From Chloroflexota bacterium (lineage in GTDB: Bacteria; Chloroflexota; Dehalococcoidia; Lucifugimonadales; Australimonadaceae): 64,000 bases of DNA. Location of the stretch: positions 29,957-93,956 of the forward strand of contig VXQP01000078.1 of NCBI GenBank assembly GCA_009838965.1, in the 5' to 3' direction. Positions 9,100 to 17,881 of this stretch are shown here, in pieces. The stretch's first letter is position 1. Each line of letters starts with the position of its first letter. Made by a program: the position numbers and the translations under genes. The notes beneath the pieces were generated by a model that saw nothing but the letters and a program-made list of their open reading frames with translations, did not search any database and was not told where the DNA came from.

Positions 9100-9837
9100 C
9101 TAGGACGACGACAGCAGGAGGCGGGTGTATTCGTCGCCGGGGGACTGGATGAGCTCCTGGTACGTCCCGGTGCGGAGGATGCTGCCGTCCCGGATGATGG
9201 CGATGCGGTCCGCCATGGCGCGCGCGTCGGTGACATTGTGCGTCACGTACAGCGTCGTTGCGCCGAACTCGTCGTGGACGCGCCGGATCTCCGTGCGCAT
9301 CTTGGGCCTGCTGATGGGGTCGAGATTGCTCAGCGGCTCGTCCATCAGGAACGACGTGGCCTCTGTGACCATCGCCCGGGCGAGGGCAACGCGCTGGCGC
9401 TCGCCGCCCGACAGTTCGTCGGGTTTGCGCGGGAAGAGGTACTCCCTGAGCCCGACACGGCGCGCCACGTTGTTCACGCGCGAACGGATCTGCTCATCGC
9501 CCCAGCGGCGGGCCTTCAGCGGCAGGCTGAGGTTGGAGTAGCCGCGCTCCTCCATGACCCGCAGGTGCGGCCAGAGGGCGAGGCTCTGGAAGATGAGCTG
9601 CACCGGCCTGCGCCCGACCGGGACGTCGTTCATGTACTCGCCGCCGATGTAGATGCCGCCCTGCTCAGGCCGCTCGAGGCCGGCGATGAGGCGCAGCAGC
9701 GTGGTCTTGCCCGACCCCGACTCGCCCATGATCGCGACGAACTCACCCGCGCCGACCTCGAGGTCCGCGATGTCGACCGCGGGAGCCTCGGTCTTGGGGT
9801 ACTGGAACTTGAGCCGCAGCACTCGTATGCCACTCAT
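9100..9837 (-). CDS. ABC transporter ATP-binding protein (PotA/MalK-like), orphan
   Basis: Complete 245-residue nucleotide-binding subunit. Walker A GESGSGKT is at residues 38-45, the Q-loop near 84, signature LSGGERQRV at 142-150, Walker B SFLMDEP at 162-168 and the switch His at 200. Similarity is to importer ATPases of the spermidine/sugar type, but the C-terminal regulatory domain of MalK/PotA is absent. No permease or binding protein is adjacent, so partners must be encoded elsewhere. A TATACT box at 9861-9856 is a possible -10 element. Confidence 0.93.
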   Translation of the reverse strand: MSGIRVLRLKFQYPKTEAPAVDIADLEVGAGEFVAIMGESGSGKTTLLRLIAGLERPEQGGIYIGGEYMNDVPVGRRPVQLIFQSLALWPHLRVMEERGYSNLSLPLKARRWGDEQIRSRVNNVARRVGLREYLFPRKPDELSGGERQRVALARAMVTEATSFLMDEPLSNLDPISRPKMRTEIRRVHDEFGATTLYVTHNVTDARAMADRIAIIRDGSILRTGTYQELIQSPGDEYTRLLLSSS

Positions 9838-9931
9838 GACTTCCTACCTGCCGGAAGTATAGGGCAAAGACTGCGATGTTATCTGCCTCCAACCACGTCA
9901 TGGGCAACTATTCACCCTCCAGGGCATCATC

Positions 9932-9937
9932 TATAGT
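9932..9937 (+). promoter_or_regulatory. -10 box of a leaderless promoter (TATAGT)
   Basis: TATAGT is separated by exactly 7 nt from the ATG at 9945, so transcription would begin at or one base before the start codon. It supports the choice of ATG 9945 over the upstream in-frame ATG at 9876. Confidence 0.5.
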
Positions 9938-9944
9938 AGGGTGC

Positions 9945-10757
9945 ATGCAGATCTGTCCAGCGTTTGTGGATGAGACTGGTATCCTTACCGGGTCAGTCAA
10001 GAAGCAACCGGTCTATGGCATTGGCTTGCTTGTCGTTCCTGACACAGGGGAAATTACGGACAGATTTTATCGATTGCACTTCAATTTCTTTGCCGAGAGG
10101 GCTGCCGAAAGAAAAAGGGTCCGCAAAGCCATTCAGACGAGAGAGACCCTGCCGACTCTGCAGGAGATTGACCATCTGATGTCTTCAACACGCCACCATG
10201 AGTACAAGTTCGCTGATGCCAATCGCTTCAACATGCAGCAGTACATTGACCTTCTCAACGTGTATTTCTCCTGTCCTGGCTTGGAATTCCACGCACTCCT
10301 AATGGACCGAACGGATTCTGAAGCAGGTCTGCATAGGTGGAACAATGACGAATGGGAGGCATATACACATTTCGCACATGAGCTATTGGCAAACACGCTT
10401 ACTAGAGACGTATTTGCAATCGTGGATCTCCAAGGCAAGCCACGTCGGTCAAAGGTCCATTTGGAAGATGTTCTATGCTCCATAGACGCAGTGAAGGGGT
10501 GCCTCAGGGCTACTTCTGATATGTCAATATATCTGCAGCTCGTTGACGTGCTGCTTGGGTGCGTACAATTTGATTATAAGGACCAGATGAGCTACTACAG
10601 TCCTGGAACCAGGAGGTCCAATGAGAAGCGGCTCATGGTTAACTTCATCAAGAGTCAACTAGGTCTACAGCAACAAGATCCTTTTCTGCAGGCAGACATG
10701 GCCTTCAGCAAATGGGGAGTAAATTCTCTCTTCACAATCCGACGAGGGGTGTGGTGA
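9945..10757 (+). CDS. DUF3800-like protein (low-GC acquired gene)
   Basis: 270-residue protein resembling the DUF3800 family, which has an RNase H-like fold and occurs in accessory and defence-associated loci. It opens with FVDETG (residues 6-11), matching the family's DESG strand, and ends with QLVDVLLGC near residue 200, matching the family's LADxxxGA block with its second acidic residue. Most of the middle is not recognisable. The start at 9945 is supported by the TATAGT box 7 nt upstream. Base composition is close to 50% GC and A/T-ending codons are frequent, unlike the flanking genes, which indicates horizontal transfer. A nuclease role is inferred from the fold only. Confidence 0.72.
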   Translation: MQICPAFVDETGILTGSVKKQPVYGIGLLVVPDTGEITDRFYRLHFNFFAERAAERKRVRKAIQTRETLPTLQEIDHLMSSTRHHEYKFADANRFNMQQYIDLLNVYFSCPGLEFHALLMDRTDSEAGLHRWNNDEWEAYTHFAHELLANTLTRDVFAIVDLQGKPRRSKVHLEDVLCSIDAVKGCLRATSDMSIYLQLVDVLLGCVQFDYKDQMSYYSPGTRRSNEKRLMVNFIKSQLGLQQQDPFLQADMAFSKWGVNSLFTIRRGVW

Positions 10758-10768
10758 CCGGAGAAGGG

Positions 10769-10830
10769 AGTGCGGCTATGACCGGCGTCCATCCCATAGG
10801 CGGGACGACGTTCCCCGGCCACTCCGCACT
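10769..10830. repeat. Nested inverted repeat between convergent genes
   Basis: Outer arms AGTGCGG (10769-10775) and CCGCACT (10824-10830) enclose a second, imperfect set (CCGGCGTC with GACG...CCGG, and CCC with GGG). The 62-nt element could fold on either strand and lies between the convergent DUF3800 gene and the membrane-protein gene. It may be a bidirectional terminator or the scar of the event that brought in the low-GC gene. Confidence 0.4.
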
Positions 10831-10851
10831 TACGCTTTCCATTATCACTGC

Positions 10852-11550
10852 CTAGGCGGTGCTGTCAATGGCATCGTCTTCCGCGGTCGATGGCTCCTCG
10901 TCCTGCGGAGGCTCGACGGCGGGAGCCGGTTGCGCACGCTTCCCCCGCCGGAAGATGCCCCTGAGCACCGCCCGCACGATCCGCAGCGCAAACTCCAGCA
11001 GCACCAGGAAGAGCAGGTAGTAGAGGATGGTCTCGCGGTGGTCGTTGGCCCGCTCCAGGAGCGACAGCGACTCGCCTATCTCGAAGAAGGACGCGTCGAT
11101 CAGGAAGATGGCGAGCACGGCGAACGGCAGTATCTTCGCGAGGTCGCGCGAGAGGTCTTCGTCGTAGTACGCCGTCACACGGATCGCGCTCACGGTCGCC
11201 AGCGCGATCAGCAGGGTGTCCGCGAACGAGCGGTCCTTCGCCAGGAACGCCAGGATGAGCGTGAGCACGGCGAACCAGAAGAACGCGAACAGCGGGAAGA
11301 CGATGAGGTACCTGGCCACGTACATGACCACGCCGAGGACGCGCCGCACGAACCGGCGGCGCGACTTCTCGTACCGGGAGAGGTCCAGCGCGAACATGTC
11401 CCTGGCGGCGAGGAAGCGGTAGAACCTGAAGATGAAGATGGCGTAGACGCTCATGCCGAGAACGTAGACCGCCACAGGCCCCAGCAGGTCGAGCGCGTGG
11501 GCCACGTACAAGCCTTCGGGGAACAGGTCTTCGAAGTTCATACGCGGCAC
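10852..11550 (-). CDS. Hypothetical integral membrane protein
   Basis: 232 residues; I do not recognise a family. Hydrophobic segments at about residues 22-45, 75-108, 118-130, 138-155 and 172-192 suggest five or six membrane helices, with basic loops (RYEKSRRRFVRR) between them. The last 40 residues are a Pro/Glu-rich acidic tail, probably cytoplasmic. It overlaps the end of the upstream SRPBCC gene by 13 nt, so the two are translated from one transcript. A channel or anchoring role is possible but not shown. Confidence 0.8.
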   Translation of the reverse strand: MPRMNFEDLFPEGLYVAHALDLLGPVAVYVLGMSVYAIFIFRFYRFLAARDMFALDLSRYEKSRRRFVRRVLGVVMYVARYLIVFPLFAFFWFAVLTLILAFLAKDRSFADTLLIALATVSAIRVTAYYDEDLSRDLAKILPFAVLAIFLIDASFFEIGESLSLLERANDHRETILYYLLFLVLLEFALRIVRAVLRGIFRRGKRAQPAPAVEPPQDEEPSTAEDDAIDSTA

Positions 11551-12185
11551 CGGCCGGTCGCCAACTGCGACAGCTCCTTCAGCACATCCCGCCAGTGAGC
11601 CCGCATCCGCTCCCGCTCCTCGAGGCTGGACAACCGTTCCTGGTGGAACCTGACCGAGGCCTTCCCTCCCGACGGCACGACGGTGACCTGCAGGGTGGAC
11701 GGATGCGCCAGGGCCGGGCTGCTCCAGGTCAGCCTGACACGCTCTCCGGGAACCATAGAGCGGACCTCTCCCGAGGCGCCTTCGAGCGTGCGATACCGCT
11801 CACCCTTGCGGAAATCGATGCCGTCGGCCGTCCCCAGCCAGACACCCAGGCCGGGGCCTTCTATCAGCAGATCCCACGCCTCCCCTGCCGATACCGGCAA
11901 GGTCATCTGGACGCCGATCTGGAAGCCGCCTGCGGATGTCTGTCCCACGACCCGCAGGCCGCGCGCCTGCTCGTATCCCACCGCGACCATCTGCTGCCAC
12001 CAGCCACTGGATAACGCTCCCGGCCCGGCGATGAGCGCCACGATCTTCTTGTGGTCCATCTCCTGCGCGCCCAGGCCGTCGAGGAACTCCACCCAGACGT
12101 CCCAATCCCTGCCGGTCGCTCTGTCCACGGCCTCACCGGACAGGCCACCATACCTCTGCTCGTTGCTCGACACAGGCGCTCCCAA
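11538..12185 (-). CDS. DUF4287 plus SRPBCC (AHSA1-like) domain protein
   Basis: 215 residues in two parts. Residues about 20-75 resemble DUF4287 (EMDHKKIVALI... then WWQQMVAVGYEQARGLR). Residues about 85-205 look like an SRPBCC/AHSA1 ligand-binding fold (VSAGEAWDLLIEGPGLGVWLG and RVRLTWSSPALAHPSTLQVTV). Such proteins bind hydrophobic ligands, but no ligand can be named. The gene starts 2 nt after the upstream methyltransferase gene ends and overlaps the downstream membrane-protein gene by 13 nt, forming a three-gene minus-strand unit. Confidence 0.82.
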   Translation of the reverse strand: MGAPVSSNEQRYGGLSGEAVDRATGRDWDVWVEFLDGLGAQEMDHKKIVALIAGPGALSSGWWQQMVAVGYEQARGLRVVGQTSAGGFQIGVQMTLPVSAGEAWDLLIEGPGLGVWLGTADGIDFRKGERYRTLEGASGEVRSMVPGERVRLTWSSPALAHPSTLQVTVVPSGGKASVRFHQERLSSLEERERMRAHWRDVLKELSQLATGRCRV

Positions 12186-12186
12186 G

Positions 12187-12960
12187 CTAGGCCTCAGAAC
12201 TCAGGCGGTAGCCGCCGATCAGGGCATTGCTGCCGTCGCGCCAGAAGCACTCAGCCTCGTCGAACCCGGCGGCACGCAGCCAGCCGAGATGGTCCATGAG
12301 CGTGGGACGGCTCCTGCGCGCTCTCCGGCCAACGCCCCCTGAGGGCCGTCGTCTCTCCCGCTCGGCGGCCAGCTCTTCGAGCGAGGGCCGGACGCCGGTC
12401 TCTTCGAACAGGCTCCGCTGTTTCATCACGAGCGCGGCCCTCGTGTTCGCTGCTCGCGACGTGTCTCCCTGCTGTATGAGCTCCCAGTTGAGGAAGGCGC
12501 CTCCCGGCTTCACGAGCGTGAAGACGTCGGCATAGACCCGGGCGATGAGCTCGGGCTCGCGCAGGTTGTGGATGGCGATGCCGGAGACGACACCGTCCAC
12601 CGGTCCTCCGACCGCCTGCGTCCACGCCGGGTCTGCGAGGTCGGCCATCACCTGGGAGGTGCGGCTCTCATATCGCTCCAAGCGCTCGCGGGCGTGCTCC
12701 AGCATGGGCGCCGAGAAGTCGTGCAGCACGACGTGCGCGTTGGGGAACATGTCCAGCACGGCCTGGCTGACGGCCCCATAGCCCGCGCCGACATCGAGCA
12801 CGCGGATCTCCGCATCGGGCTCGTACGGCAGCAGCGCGGCCATCCGCAGCAGGTGCTCGCGCCTCTCGTCGTCGCGGGTGACGTCTCGCCCTATCCAGTA
12901 GTCGACGTACTCCCGGGACTGCCAGTCGTGCTCATGATGCTGTTCCGTACCGGTCGTCAT
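12187..12960 (-). CDS. Class I SAM-dependent methyltransferase
   Basis: 257-residue methyltransferase. The SAM-binding motif I is VLDVGAGYGAVSQ (about residues 54-66), followed by HVVLHDFSAPMLEHARERL, where the acidic residue contacts the SAM ribose, and a post-III region. It resembles small-molecule methyltransferases of the UbiE/Methyltransf_25 type. The substrate is unknown. It heads the three-gene unit with the SRPBCC and membrane proteins; a lipid or small hydrophobic substrate would fit an SRPBCC partner but this is inference. Confidence 0.88.
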   Translation of the reverse strand: MTTGTEQHHEHDWQSREYVDYWIGRDVTRDDERREHLLRMAALLPYEPDAEIRVLDVGAGYGAVSQAVLDMFPNAHVVLHDFSAPMLEHARERLERYESRTSQVMADLADPAWTQAVGGPVDGVVSGIAIHNLREPELIARVYADVFTLVKPGGAFLNWELIQQGDTSRAANTRAALVMKQRSLFEETGVRPSLEELAAERERRRPSGGVGRRARRSRPTLMDHLGWLRAAGFDEAECFWRDGSNALIGGYRLSSEA

Positions 12961-13037
12961 TGCCGTGCTCCTCGAGGGCAGGCCTTCCCAACGAACCGAC
13001 TGTATACGCCGCAGACGCGCGCGTCACGCAGCGAACG

Positions 13038-13490
13038 TTAATCCCGCGGGTCGAGCCTGCGCAGGAGGTCGCGGGGGTTGTCGGAGAGCCCCGCGAGGTA
13101 GCAGAGCGCCGCTACGAACGACGCGACGCCGGTCAGCACGAACAGCGCCCCGGCGGACGCTCCGCCGAGCGAGAGCGCAGCCGCCACCAGCAGCAGCGCA
13201 CGCCGCTCCATGCCTTCACGCCGGAACGCGGCCCAGAGTGCGAGCAGCGCCGCTGCGACGCTGAGCAGCGGCAGCAGGAGCAGCCACGGCGTCGCGAGGT
13301 CGGCGGTGGCGGCGGTGAAGACGCCGAAAGCGATAGCGCCCTGCCCGCCGCCGAGCACCGCGCCGCCGAGGACGAGCACGTTGGCGTCCCGCCTGCGCCG
13401 GGTGCGGGTGCGCTCCAGCCAGACGAACGGGACGGCGGCAGCCGCCGCGACGACGATGAGGACGGCGATGAGGACGGCCTGGGCAGCCAT
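13038..13490 (-). CDS. Hypothetical four-helix membrane protein
   Basis: 150 residues, almost entirely hydrophobic, with helices at about 5-23, 40-62, 70-90 and 100-130 and short Arg-rich loops (TRTRRRRD at 28-35). No family is recognised. GGGGAGG lies about 10 nt before the ATG. It starts 29 nt downstream of the binding-protein gene in the same direction, so co-expression with it is likely, but it does not look like a LivH/LivM permease, which is about twice as long. Confidence 0.7.
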   Translation of the reverse strand: MAAQAVLIAVLIVVAAAAAVPFVWLERTRTRRRRDANVLVLGGAVLGGGQGAIAFGVFTAATADLATPWLLLLPLLSVAAALLALWAAFRREGMERRALLLVAAALSLGGASAGALFVLTGVASFVAALCYLAGLSDNPRDLLRRLDPRD

Positions 13491-13519
13491 GGTGGGCTAG
13501 CCTCCCCGCCGGGCCGGGC

Positions 13520-14788
13520 TCACGGCTCGAACCGATAGACGACGGGCAGTTCGCCGGGGTCGGTGACGGTTGCGTCGGTGTGGTGGTAGACGGCCTGGAC
13601 GCCAGAGCCGCAGTCGCCGAACTCGTCGCAGGCAAGCGCGCCGGTGAGGCCCGAGAAGTCTTCCGACGCTGCTCGCATCGCCCCTCTGAGCGCGCTGCGG
13701 TCCACGCGAAGCGTGCCCCGCTCGTCGATGCCGAGGAATCGGGTGAAGAAGTTGCCGTCGTCGCGGACGGCGGCCCTCTCGATGGCGGCGAGCAGGAGCG
13801 TCGTGGCGTCGTAGGCATGCATCCAGAAGAGGGCGCCCTGGGCCAACTCGGGGTAGGCGGCCGCGTACGCCGTGAGCGCCTCGTCTACGGTCCTGCCTGT
13901 CGCGGCGTTGAAGTTGCTCTTCTCGTTCGGCGGCGGCGCAGCGAAGTAGACGCCCTCACTCTCGGGCACGGCGAGGAAAGCGGAAGTGAGGGCGGCATCG
14001 GCCGTTATGTACGTGACGCCTTCCAGTCCGTCCGACTCCCGTGCCTGCCGGATGAAGTGGGCGGCCTCGTCGTCGAAGAGCGGAAAGAAGACGCTGTCCG
14101 GCGCCGCCCCTGCGACCCCAAGAAGGACGCCTGCCATGTCGGTCTGACCCTTCTCCACAGTGCCAGTGAACGGGACATCGCCGCCGCGCGCGGCGAACGC
14201 GGACCGGAACGCCCGTGCGAGGGCGCTCGTGTACGGGTCGCCGTCGTGCACTGCAGCCGTACGGCGCAGGCCGAGTTCACGGTAAGCGAAACCCGCGACC
14301 GCCTCGGCCTGGTAGAGGTCGTTGTTGACGACCCGGAAGAAGCCGGGGTGGTAATCGGCCCCGGGATTGCCCCGCAGGTCCGAGGTGAGGACGGGCGATG
14401 TGGCCGCCGGCGAGACCATGACGAGTCCCGCCGCGCTGAGCACCGGCATGGCGGTCACCGACGACGCCGAGCACGACGTGCCGACGACGCCGAGCACCTC
14501 CGGTTCGGCGGCGATGCGCTCCGCGCCCGCGCGTCCTCCGTGCGGGTCGCACATGCTATCGACAACCGGGCCGAGTTCGACCTCGTGGCCGTGAACGGCG
14601 CCGAAGTGGCCGACGGCCAGCTCGACGCCGGCGCGCAGCGACTCAGCGTCGAGCGAGATGAGGGTGCGGACCTGCACCGGGTCGTCCGGGCCGAGCACGA
14701 TGGTGTCGGGGTCGTCGCTGCCGCAGGCGGCGGCGGTGAGCACGAAGGCAACGAGCAATCCGACCGACACAGTCCTCAGCACGCGCAA
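13520..14788 (-). CDS. ABC transporter substrate-binding lipoprotein (branched-chain amino acid type)
   Basis: 422-residue extracytoplasmic solute receptor of the Peripla_BP_6/LivJ type. A lipoprotein signal peptide ends in LTAAAC with the lipidated Cys at residue 22. The mature part shows the two-lobed type I binding fold (VGTSCSASSVTAMPVLSAAG around residue 105). It starts 6 nt after ilvD ends and lies in the same direction. That spacing suggests co-transcription with a branched-chain amino-acid biosynthesis gene, but family ligands also include amides and aromatic acids. No LivHMGF genes are present in the window. Confidence 0.9.
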   Translation of the reverse strand: MRVLRTVSVGLLVAFVLTAAACGSDDPDTIVLGPDDPVQVRTLISLDAESLRAGVELAVGHFGAVHGHEVELGPVVDSMCDPHGGRAGAERIAAEPEVLGVVGTSCSASSVTAMPVLSAAGLVMVSPAATSPVLTSDLRGNPGADYHPGFFRVVNNDLYQAEAVAGFAYRELGLRRTAAVHDGDPYTSALARAFRSAFAARGGDVPFTGTVEKGQTDMAGVLLGVAGAAPDSVFFPLFDDEAAHFIRQARESDGLEGVTYITADAALTSAFLAVPESEGVYFAAPPPNEKSNFNAATGRTVDEALTAYAAAYPELAQGALFWMHAYDATTLLLAAIERAAVRDDGNFFTRFLGIDERGTLRVDRSALRGAMRAASEDFSGLTGALACDEFGDCGSGVQAVYHHTDATVTDPGELPVVYRFEP

Positions 14789-14794
14789 GGCCTC

Positions 14795-16495
14795 CTACCA
14801 GACGCTGCCCTGAAGGCCGGGGCTGGTGATGGCGCCCTCGCTGGCGGAGGCGACGCTGCGCGCGTACTTGGCGAAGACGCCGGTGGTGTAGCGCGGCGGC
14901 GGAGCGCTCCAGCCCTCGCGGCGTCGCGCCATCTCCTCGTCCGGCACCTCGGTCTCCAGCACGCGGCGCTCCACGTCCAGCACGATCGTGTCGCCGTCCC
15001 GCAGGAAGGCGAGCGGGCCGCCGTTCGCGGCCTCCGGCGTGATGTGGCCGACCATGAAGCCGTGCGTCGCGCCGGAGAAGCGTCCGTCCGTGATGAGCGC
15101 GACGGTGTCGCCGAGGCCCGCGCCCTGGATGGCCGCGGTGACGGCCAGCATCTCCCGCATGCCCGGCCCGCCGACCGGCCCCTCGTAGCGGATGACGACC
15201 ACGTCGTTGTCCTGCACCTTGCCGGCGCGGACGGCGGCGAAGCAGTCCTCCTCGCGGTCGAAGACGCGGGCGGGGCCGCGGTGCAGCCTGCGGCCGTGCC
15301 CCGCGAGCTTGACGACGCAGCCCTCAGGCGCCAGGTTCCCGCGCAGGATGGCGATGCCGCCGTTCGGGTTGATGGGGTCGCTGGCGGAGACGACGACCTG
15401 CTGGCCGGGCTCGGCGACCGCCGCGGCGCCGATCTGGCCGAAGCTCTGGCCGCTCACGTTGGCCGCGCCCGCGTGCGCCAACTCCGCGCCGACGAGCTCC
15501 TTGGAAACGAGGCCGTAGCCGCCCGCCGCGTACAGGTCCACCGCGTTATACGCGCCGCCGGGCTTCATGCTCGCGACGATGGGCGTTCGCCACGCGATCT
15601 CGTCGAAGTCGTCGATGGAGAGCTCGACTCCCGCCTCGCGCGCTATCGCGAGCAGGTGGAGCACCGCGTTCGTCGAGCCCGCGGTCGCCGCGACTCCGGC
15701 GATGGCGTTCTCAAACGCCTCGCGCGTCATGATGTCGCGGGGCGTCGTGCCGCTGCGGAGCAGTTCCATGGCGAGCCTACCCGCGTTCCGCGCGGCCTCC
15801 GCCTTCGCGTCGAAGACGGCGGGGACGGCGTTCGCGCCCGCGGGACTGATGCCGAGGAACTCCAGCGCCATCGCCATGGTGTTCGCCGTGAACTGGCCGC
15901 CGCACGCACCCGCGCCGGGGCAGGCGTGGTCCTCGACCGCCTTCAGCCGCGCGTCGTCGATGCGTCCCGCGCCGTGGGCGCCGACGGCCTCGAAGACGTC
16001 CAGGATGGTGATGTCCTTCCCATCCAGCTTGCCGGGCAGGATGGAGCCGTTGTAGAAGGCGAGGCCGGGCAGGTTGAGGCGCGCGAGCGCCATTCCGCCC
16101 GCCGGGAGCGTCTTGTCGCAGCCGACGAGGACGACGATGCCGTCGAACGAGTGGCCGCGCGCGACCGTCTCGATGGAGTCGGCGATGACCTCGCGGCTGA
16201 CGAGCGAGCCGCGCATGCCCTCGGTGCCCATCGCGACGCCGTCGGAGACGGAGATGGTGTTGAACTCCATGGGCGTGCCGCCGGCCTCCCTGATCCCCTC
16301 CTTCACGTACTGCGCCAGCTCGCGCTGGTTGTAGTTGCAGGGCATCGTCTCGATCCAGGTGGTGGCGACGCCGATGAGGGGCTTGGCGAGGTCGTCGTCG
16401 GTGAAGCCGATGGCCTTGAGCATCGCGCGCGCCGGAGCGCGGGACGGGCCGTCGGTCATCTCTGCTGAGTGCTTCTTGAGCGGGTTGGTTGCCAT
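14795..16495 (-). CDS. ilvD: Dihydroxy-acid dehydratase
   Basis: 566 residues; dehydrates 2,3-dihydroxy-isovalerate and 2,3-dihydroxy-3-methylvalerate to the keto-acid precursors of valine, leucine and isoleucine. The three cluster-ligand cysteines are visible at 53 (ETMPCNYNQ), 126 ([11 protein letters not shown]) and 198 ([14 protein letters not shown]), as in the [2Fe-2S] type of IlvD/Edd family enzymes. Length is standard. GGAGGAG precedes the ATG, and a TATAAT box lies at 16529-16524, giving a short leader of about 20 nt. No other ilv or leu gene is adjacent. Confidence 0.97.
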   Translation of the reverse strand: MATNPLKKHSAEMTDGPSRAPARAMLKAIGFTDDDLAKPLIGVATTWIETMPCNYNQRELAQYVKEGIREAGGTPMEFNTISVSDGVAMGTEGMRGSLVSREVIADSIETVARGHSFDGIVVLVGCDKTLPAGGMALARLNLPGLAFYNGSILPGKLDGKDITILDVFEAVGAHGAGRIDDARLKAVEDHACPGAGACGGQFTANTMAMALEFLGISPAGANAVPAVFDAKAEAARNAGRLAMELLRSGTTPRDIMTREAFENAIAGVAATAGSTNAVLHLLAIAREAGVELSIDDFDEIAWRTPIVASMKPGGAYNAVDLYAAGGYGLVSKELVGAELAHAGAANVSGQSFGQIGAAAVAEPGQQVVVSASDPINPNGGIAILRGNLAPEGCVVKLAGHGRRLHRGPARVFDREEDCFAAVRAGKVQDNDVVVIRYEGPVGGPGMREMLAVTAAIQGAGLGDTVALITDGRFSGATHGFMVGHITPEAANGGPLAFLRDGDTIVLDVERRVLETEVPDEEMARRREGWSAPPPRYTTGVFAKYARSVASASEGAITSPGLQGSVW

Positions 16496-16523
16496 GAGGA
16501 CTCCTCCGGGTGGTTACCTGACG

Positions 16524-16529
16524 ATTATA
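16524..16529 (-). promoter_or_regulatory. -10 box (TATAAT) of the ilvD promoter
   Basis: Consensus TATAAT on the minus strand 28 nt before the ilvD start codon, preceded by GGC rather than TGC. No clear -35 hexamer is seen at 16-18 nt upstream. Confidence 0.5.
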
Positions 16530-16621
16530 GCCCGCCGTCGCCAACCCCTCTCCCGGCCCCTTCCTGCCCAGTGGGCGGCGGGCGGCGAGGTTCCTGCCTC
16601 CCCAAGAACGACAGAGCCCCC

Positions 16622-17383
16622 CTACGTGTATCGGTACGGCGCGGGGTTGAACGTCTCCCAGAGGGCGGGGTCGTGGCTGGGGACGAGGGTGCCCTTCGTG
16701 ACGGCGGCGAGCATCTTGAGGCGGCGGATCGACTCGTAGGCGTCCTGGAGGTTGTAGAAGCCGTTGAAGGGGCGCTCCTTCTCAGCGTTCTCCCAGACGT
16801 GGATGGCGTCGCCGCTGAAGATCATCGGGCCGGACGGCAGCTCCACGAGCAGGCTCTGGTGTCCGGGCGTGTGGCCGTACGTCTGCAGCGCCCAGACGCC
16901 GGGCACGATCTCGGTGTCGCCCATGACGGTCTCGAAGTCGAGGGGGTGGTCGAAGTACTGCTTGCGGAGGATGCGGTCCATCCCCATGTCGGGGTGCATC
17001 CCTGCCCGGTACTCGTTGTTCTGCACGTAGACCTTCGAGTTCCTGAAGTAGCGCAGGCCTCCGACGTGGTCGTAGTGGAAGTGCGACATGATGACCGTCC
17101 CGACCGCTTCCTCGGTCGTGCCGGCGTCGCGGAGGCGGCTGCGGACGTCGTCCTCCTCCGTGAAGGAGTGGAGGCTGCGCGTGATGCCCTCGAGCGCCTT
17201 CGGGTCGTAGGCGGCGTCCGGGTCGATGCCGGTGTCGTAGAGGACGTCGCCGTCGTCGGTGCGGACGAGGACGCTGTAGACGGGTGTGAGGAGCCGCTCG
17301 TCGCTCAACTCGCCGTAGATGACGCGCGAGCGGGGCAGGCTGAGGACTCCGTTCGGAAGCAGGTAGAGCTCGTGTGCGGCCAT
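16622..17383 (-). CDS. MBL-fold metallohydrolase, N-acyl homoserine lactonase-like
   Basis: 253-residue metallo-beta-lactamase-fold hydrolase of the AiiA/AttM-like subgroup. The zinc ligands are all present: SHFHYDH (H101, H103, D105, H106), H171/H175 in GHTPGH, D192 in SGDAIH and H237 in PSHDP. The tyrosine-rich end and overall length match lactonases. Lactone hydrolysis is the family inference; quorum quenching is not implied, and several homologues act on other lactones. It is monocistronic; the gap to ilvD is 126 nt with nothing else recognisable. Confidence 0.88.
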   Translation of the reverse strand: MAAHELYLLPNGVLSLPRSRVIYGELSDERLLTPVYSVLVRTDDGDVLYDTGIDPDAAYDPKALEGITRSLHSFTEEDDVRSRLRDAGTTEEAVGTVIMSHFHYDHVGGLRYFRNSKVYVQNNEYRAGMHPDMGMDRILRKQYFDHPLDFETVMGDTEIVPGVWALQTYGHTPGHQSLLVELPSGPMIFSGDAIHVWENAEKERPFNGFYNLQDAYESIRRLKMLAAVTKGTLVPSHDPALWETFNPAPYRYT

Positions 17384-17419
17384 GGGGACCTCCGTGGGGG
17401 GATGTTACACCTGAGGGTG

Positions 17420-17818
17420 TCAGCCGCGGAGGTCGGAGGTGGGGGCGCTGCCGGCGTCCGGGGCGTCGGTGTCGTGGGCGGCGTCGGAGGGTGCGTCGTC
17501 TGGCGAGGAGGCGTCGTCTGGGGAGGACGGGTCGTCCTCGTTGATGACGCGGAACTCGGCGGGGATGGTGTCGTCGCGCTTGCGCTGCGCCTCCAGGACG
17601 CGGGCCCAGCCCTTGTTGACAAACGTGCCGATGAAGAGCCCGCCAACGATGAAGTCGTCCAGGAAGCCGAAGGCGCGGAAGTCGAACCAGAGGTCGCGCG
17701 GGAAGACGAGGTAGATGAACGCGAGCACGGGCAGCACCTTCAGGTGCACCGGCACCGCCGGGTGCGTCATCAGGTAGACTACCGACAGGAGCCGCCTCAG
17801 GAACAGGAACATCCCCAC
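17420..17818 (-). CDS. DUF1232 (YkvA-like) membrane protein
   Basis: 132-residue protein with a DUF1232 segment near the N-terminus: a basic amphipathic stretch, LKVLPVLAFIYLVFPRDLW and a paired hydrophobic helix around DDFIVGGLFIGTFV. The last 60 residues are acidic Asp/Ser/Ala-rich low complexity. I place the start at GTG 17818 because AGGAGG (17830-17825) lies 6 nt upstream. The longer frame to 17899 would overlap the start of the divergent holA gene. Function is unknown for the family. Confidence 0.75.
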   Translation of the reverse strand: MGMFLFLRRLLSVVYLMTHPAVPVHLKVLPVLAFIYLVFPRDLWFDFRAFGFLDDFIVGGLFIGTFVNKGWARVLEAQRKRDDTIPAEFRVINEDDPSSPDDASSPDDAPSDAAHDTDAPDAGSAPTSDLRG

Positions 17819-17881
17819 GCCAAGCCTCCTGCTACGAGTATACGCCCGCGCGCTCCATTCCCCTACGGTGGCTGACGACTC

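Noticed and set aside
7432-9936. 834-codon plus-strand open frame
   Set aside because: Another frame over the antiporter gene, low-complexity Arg/His/Pro-rich; the antiporter frame has the membrane helices and CBS domain.
13580-16468. 962-codon plus-strand open frame
   Set aside because: It is the antisense of the binding-protein and ilvD genes; its translation is Arg/Ala/Gly-rich with no domain, and the minus-strand genes have clear signatures.
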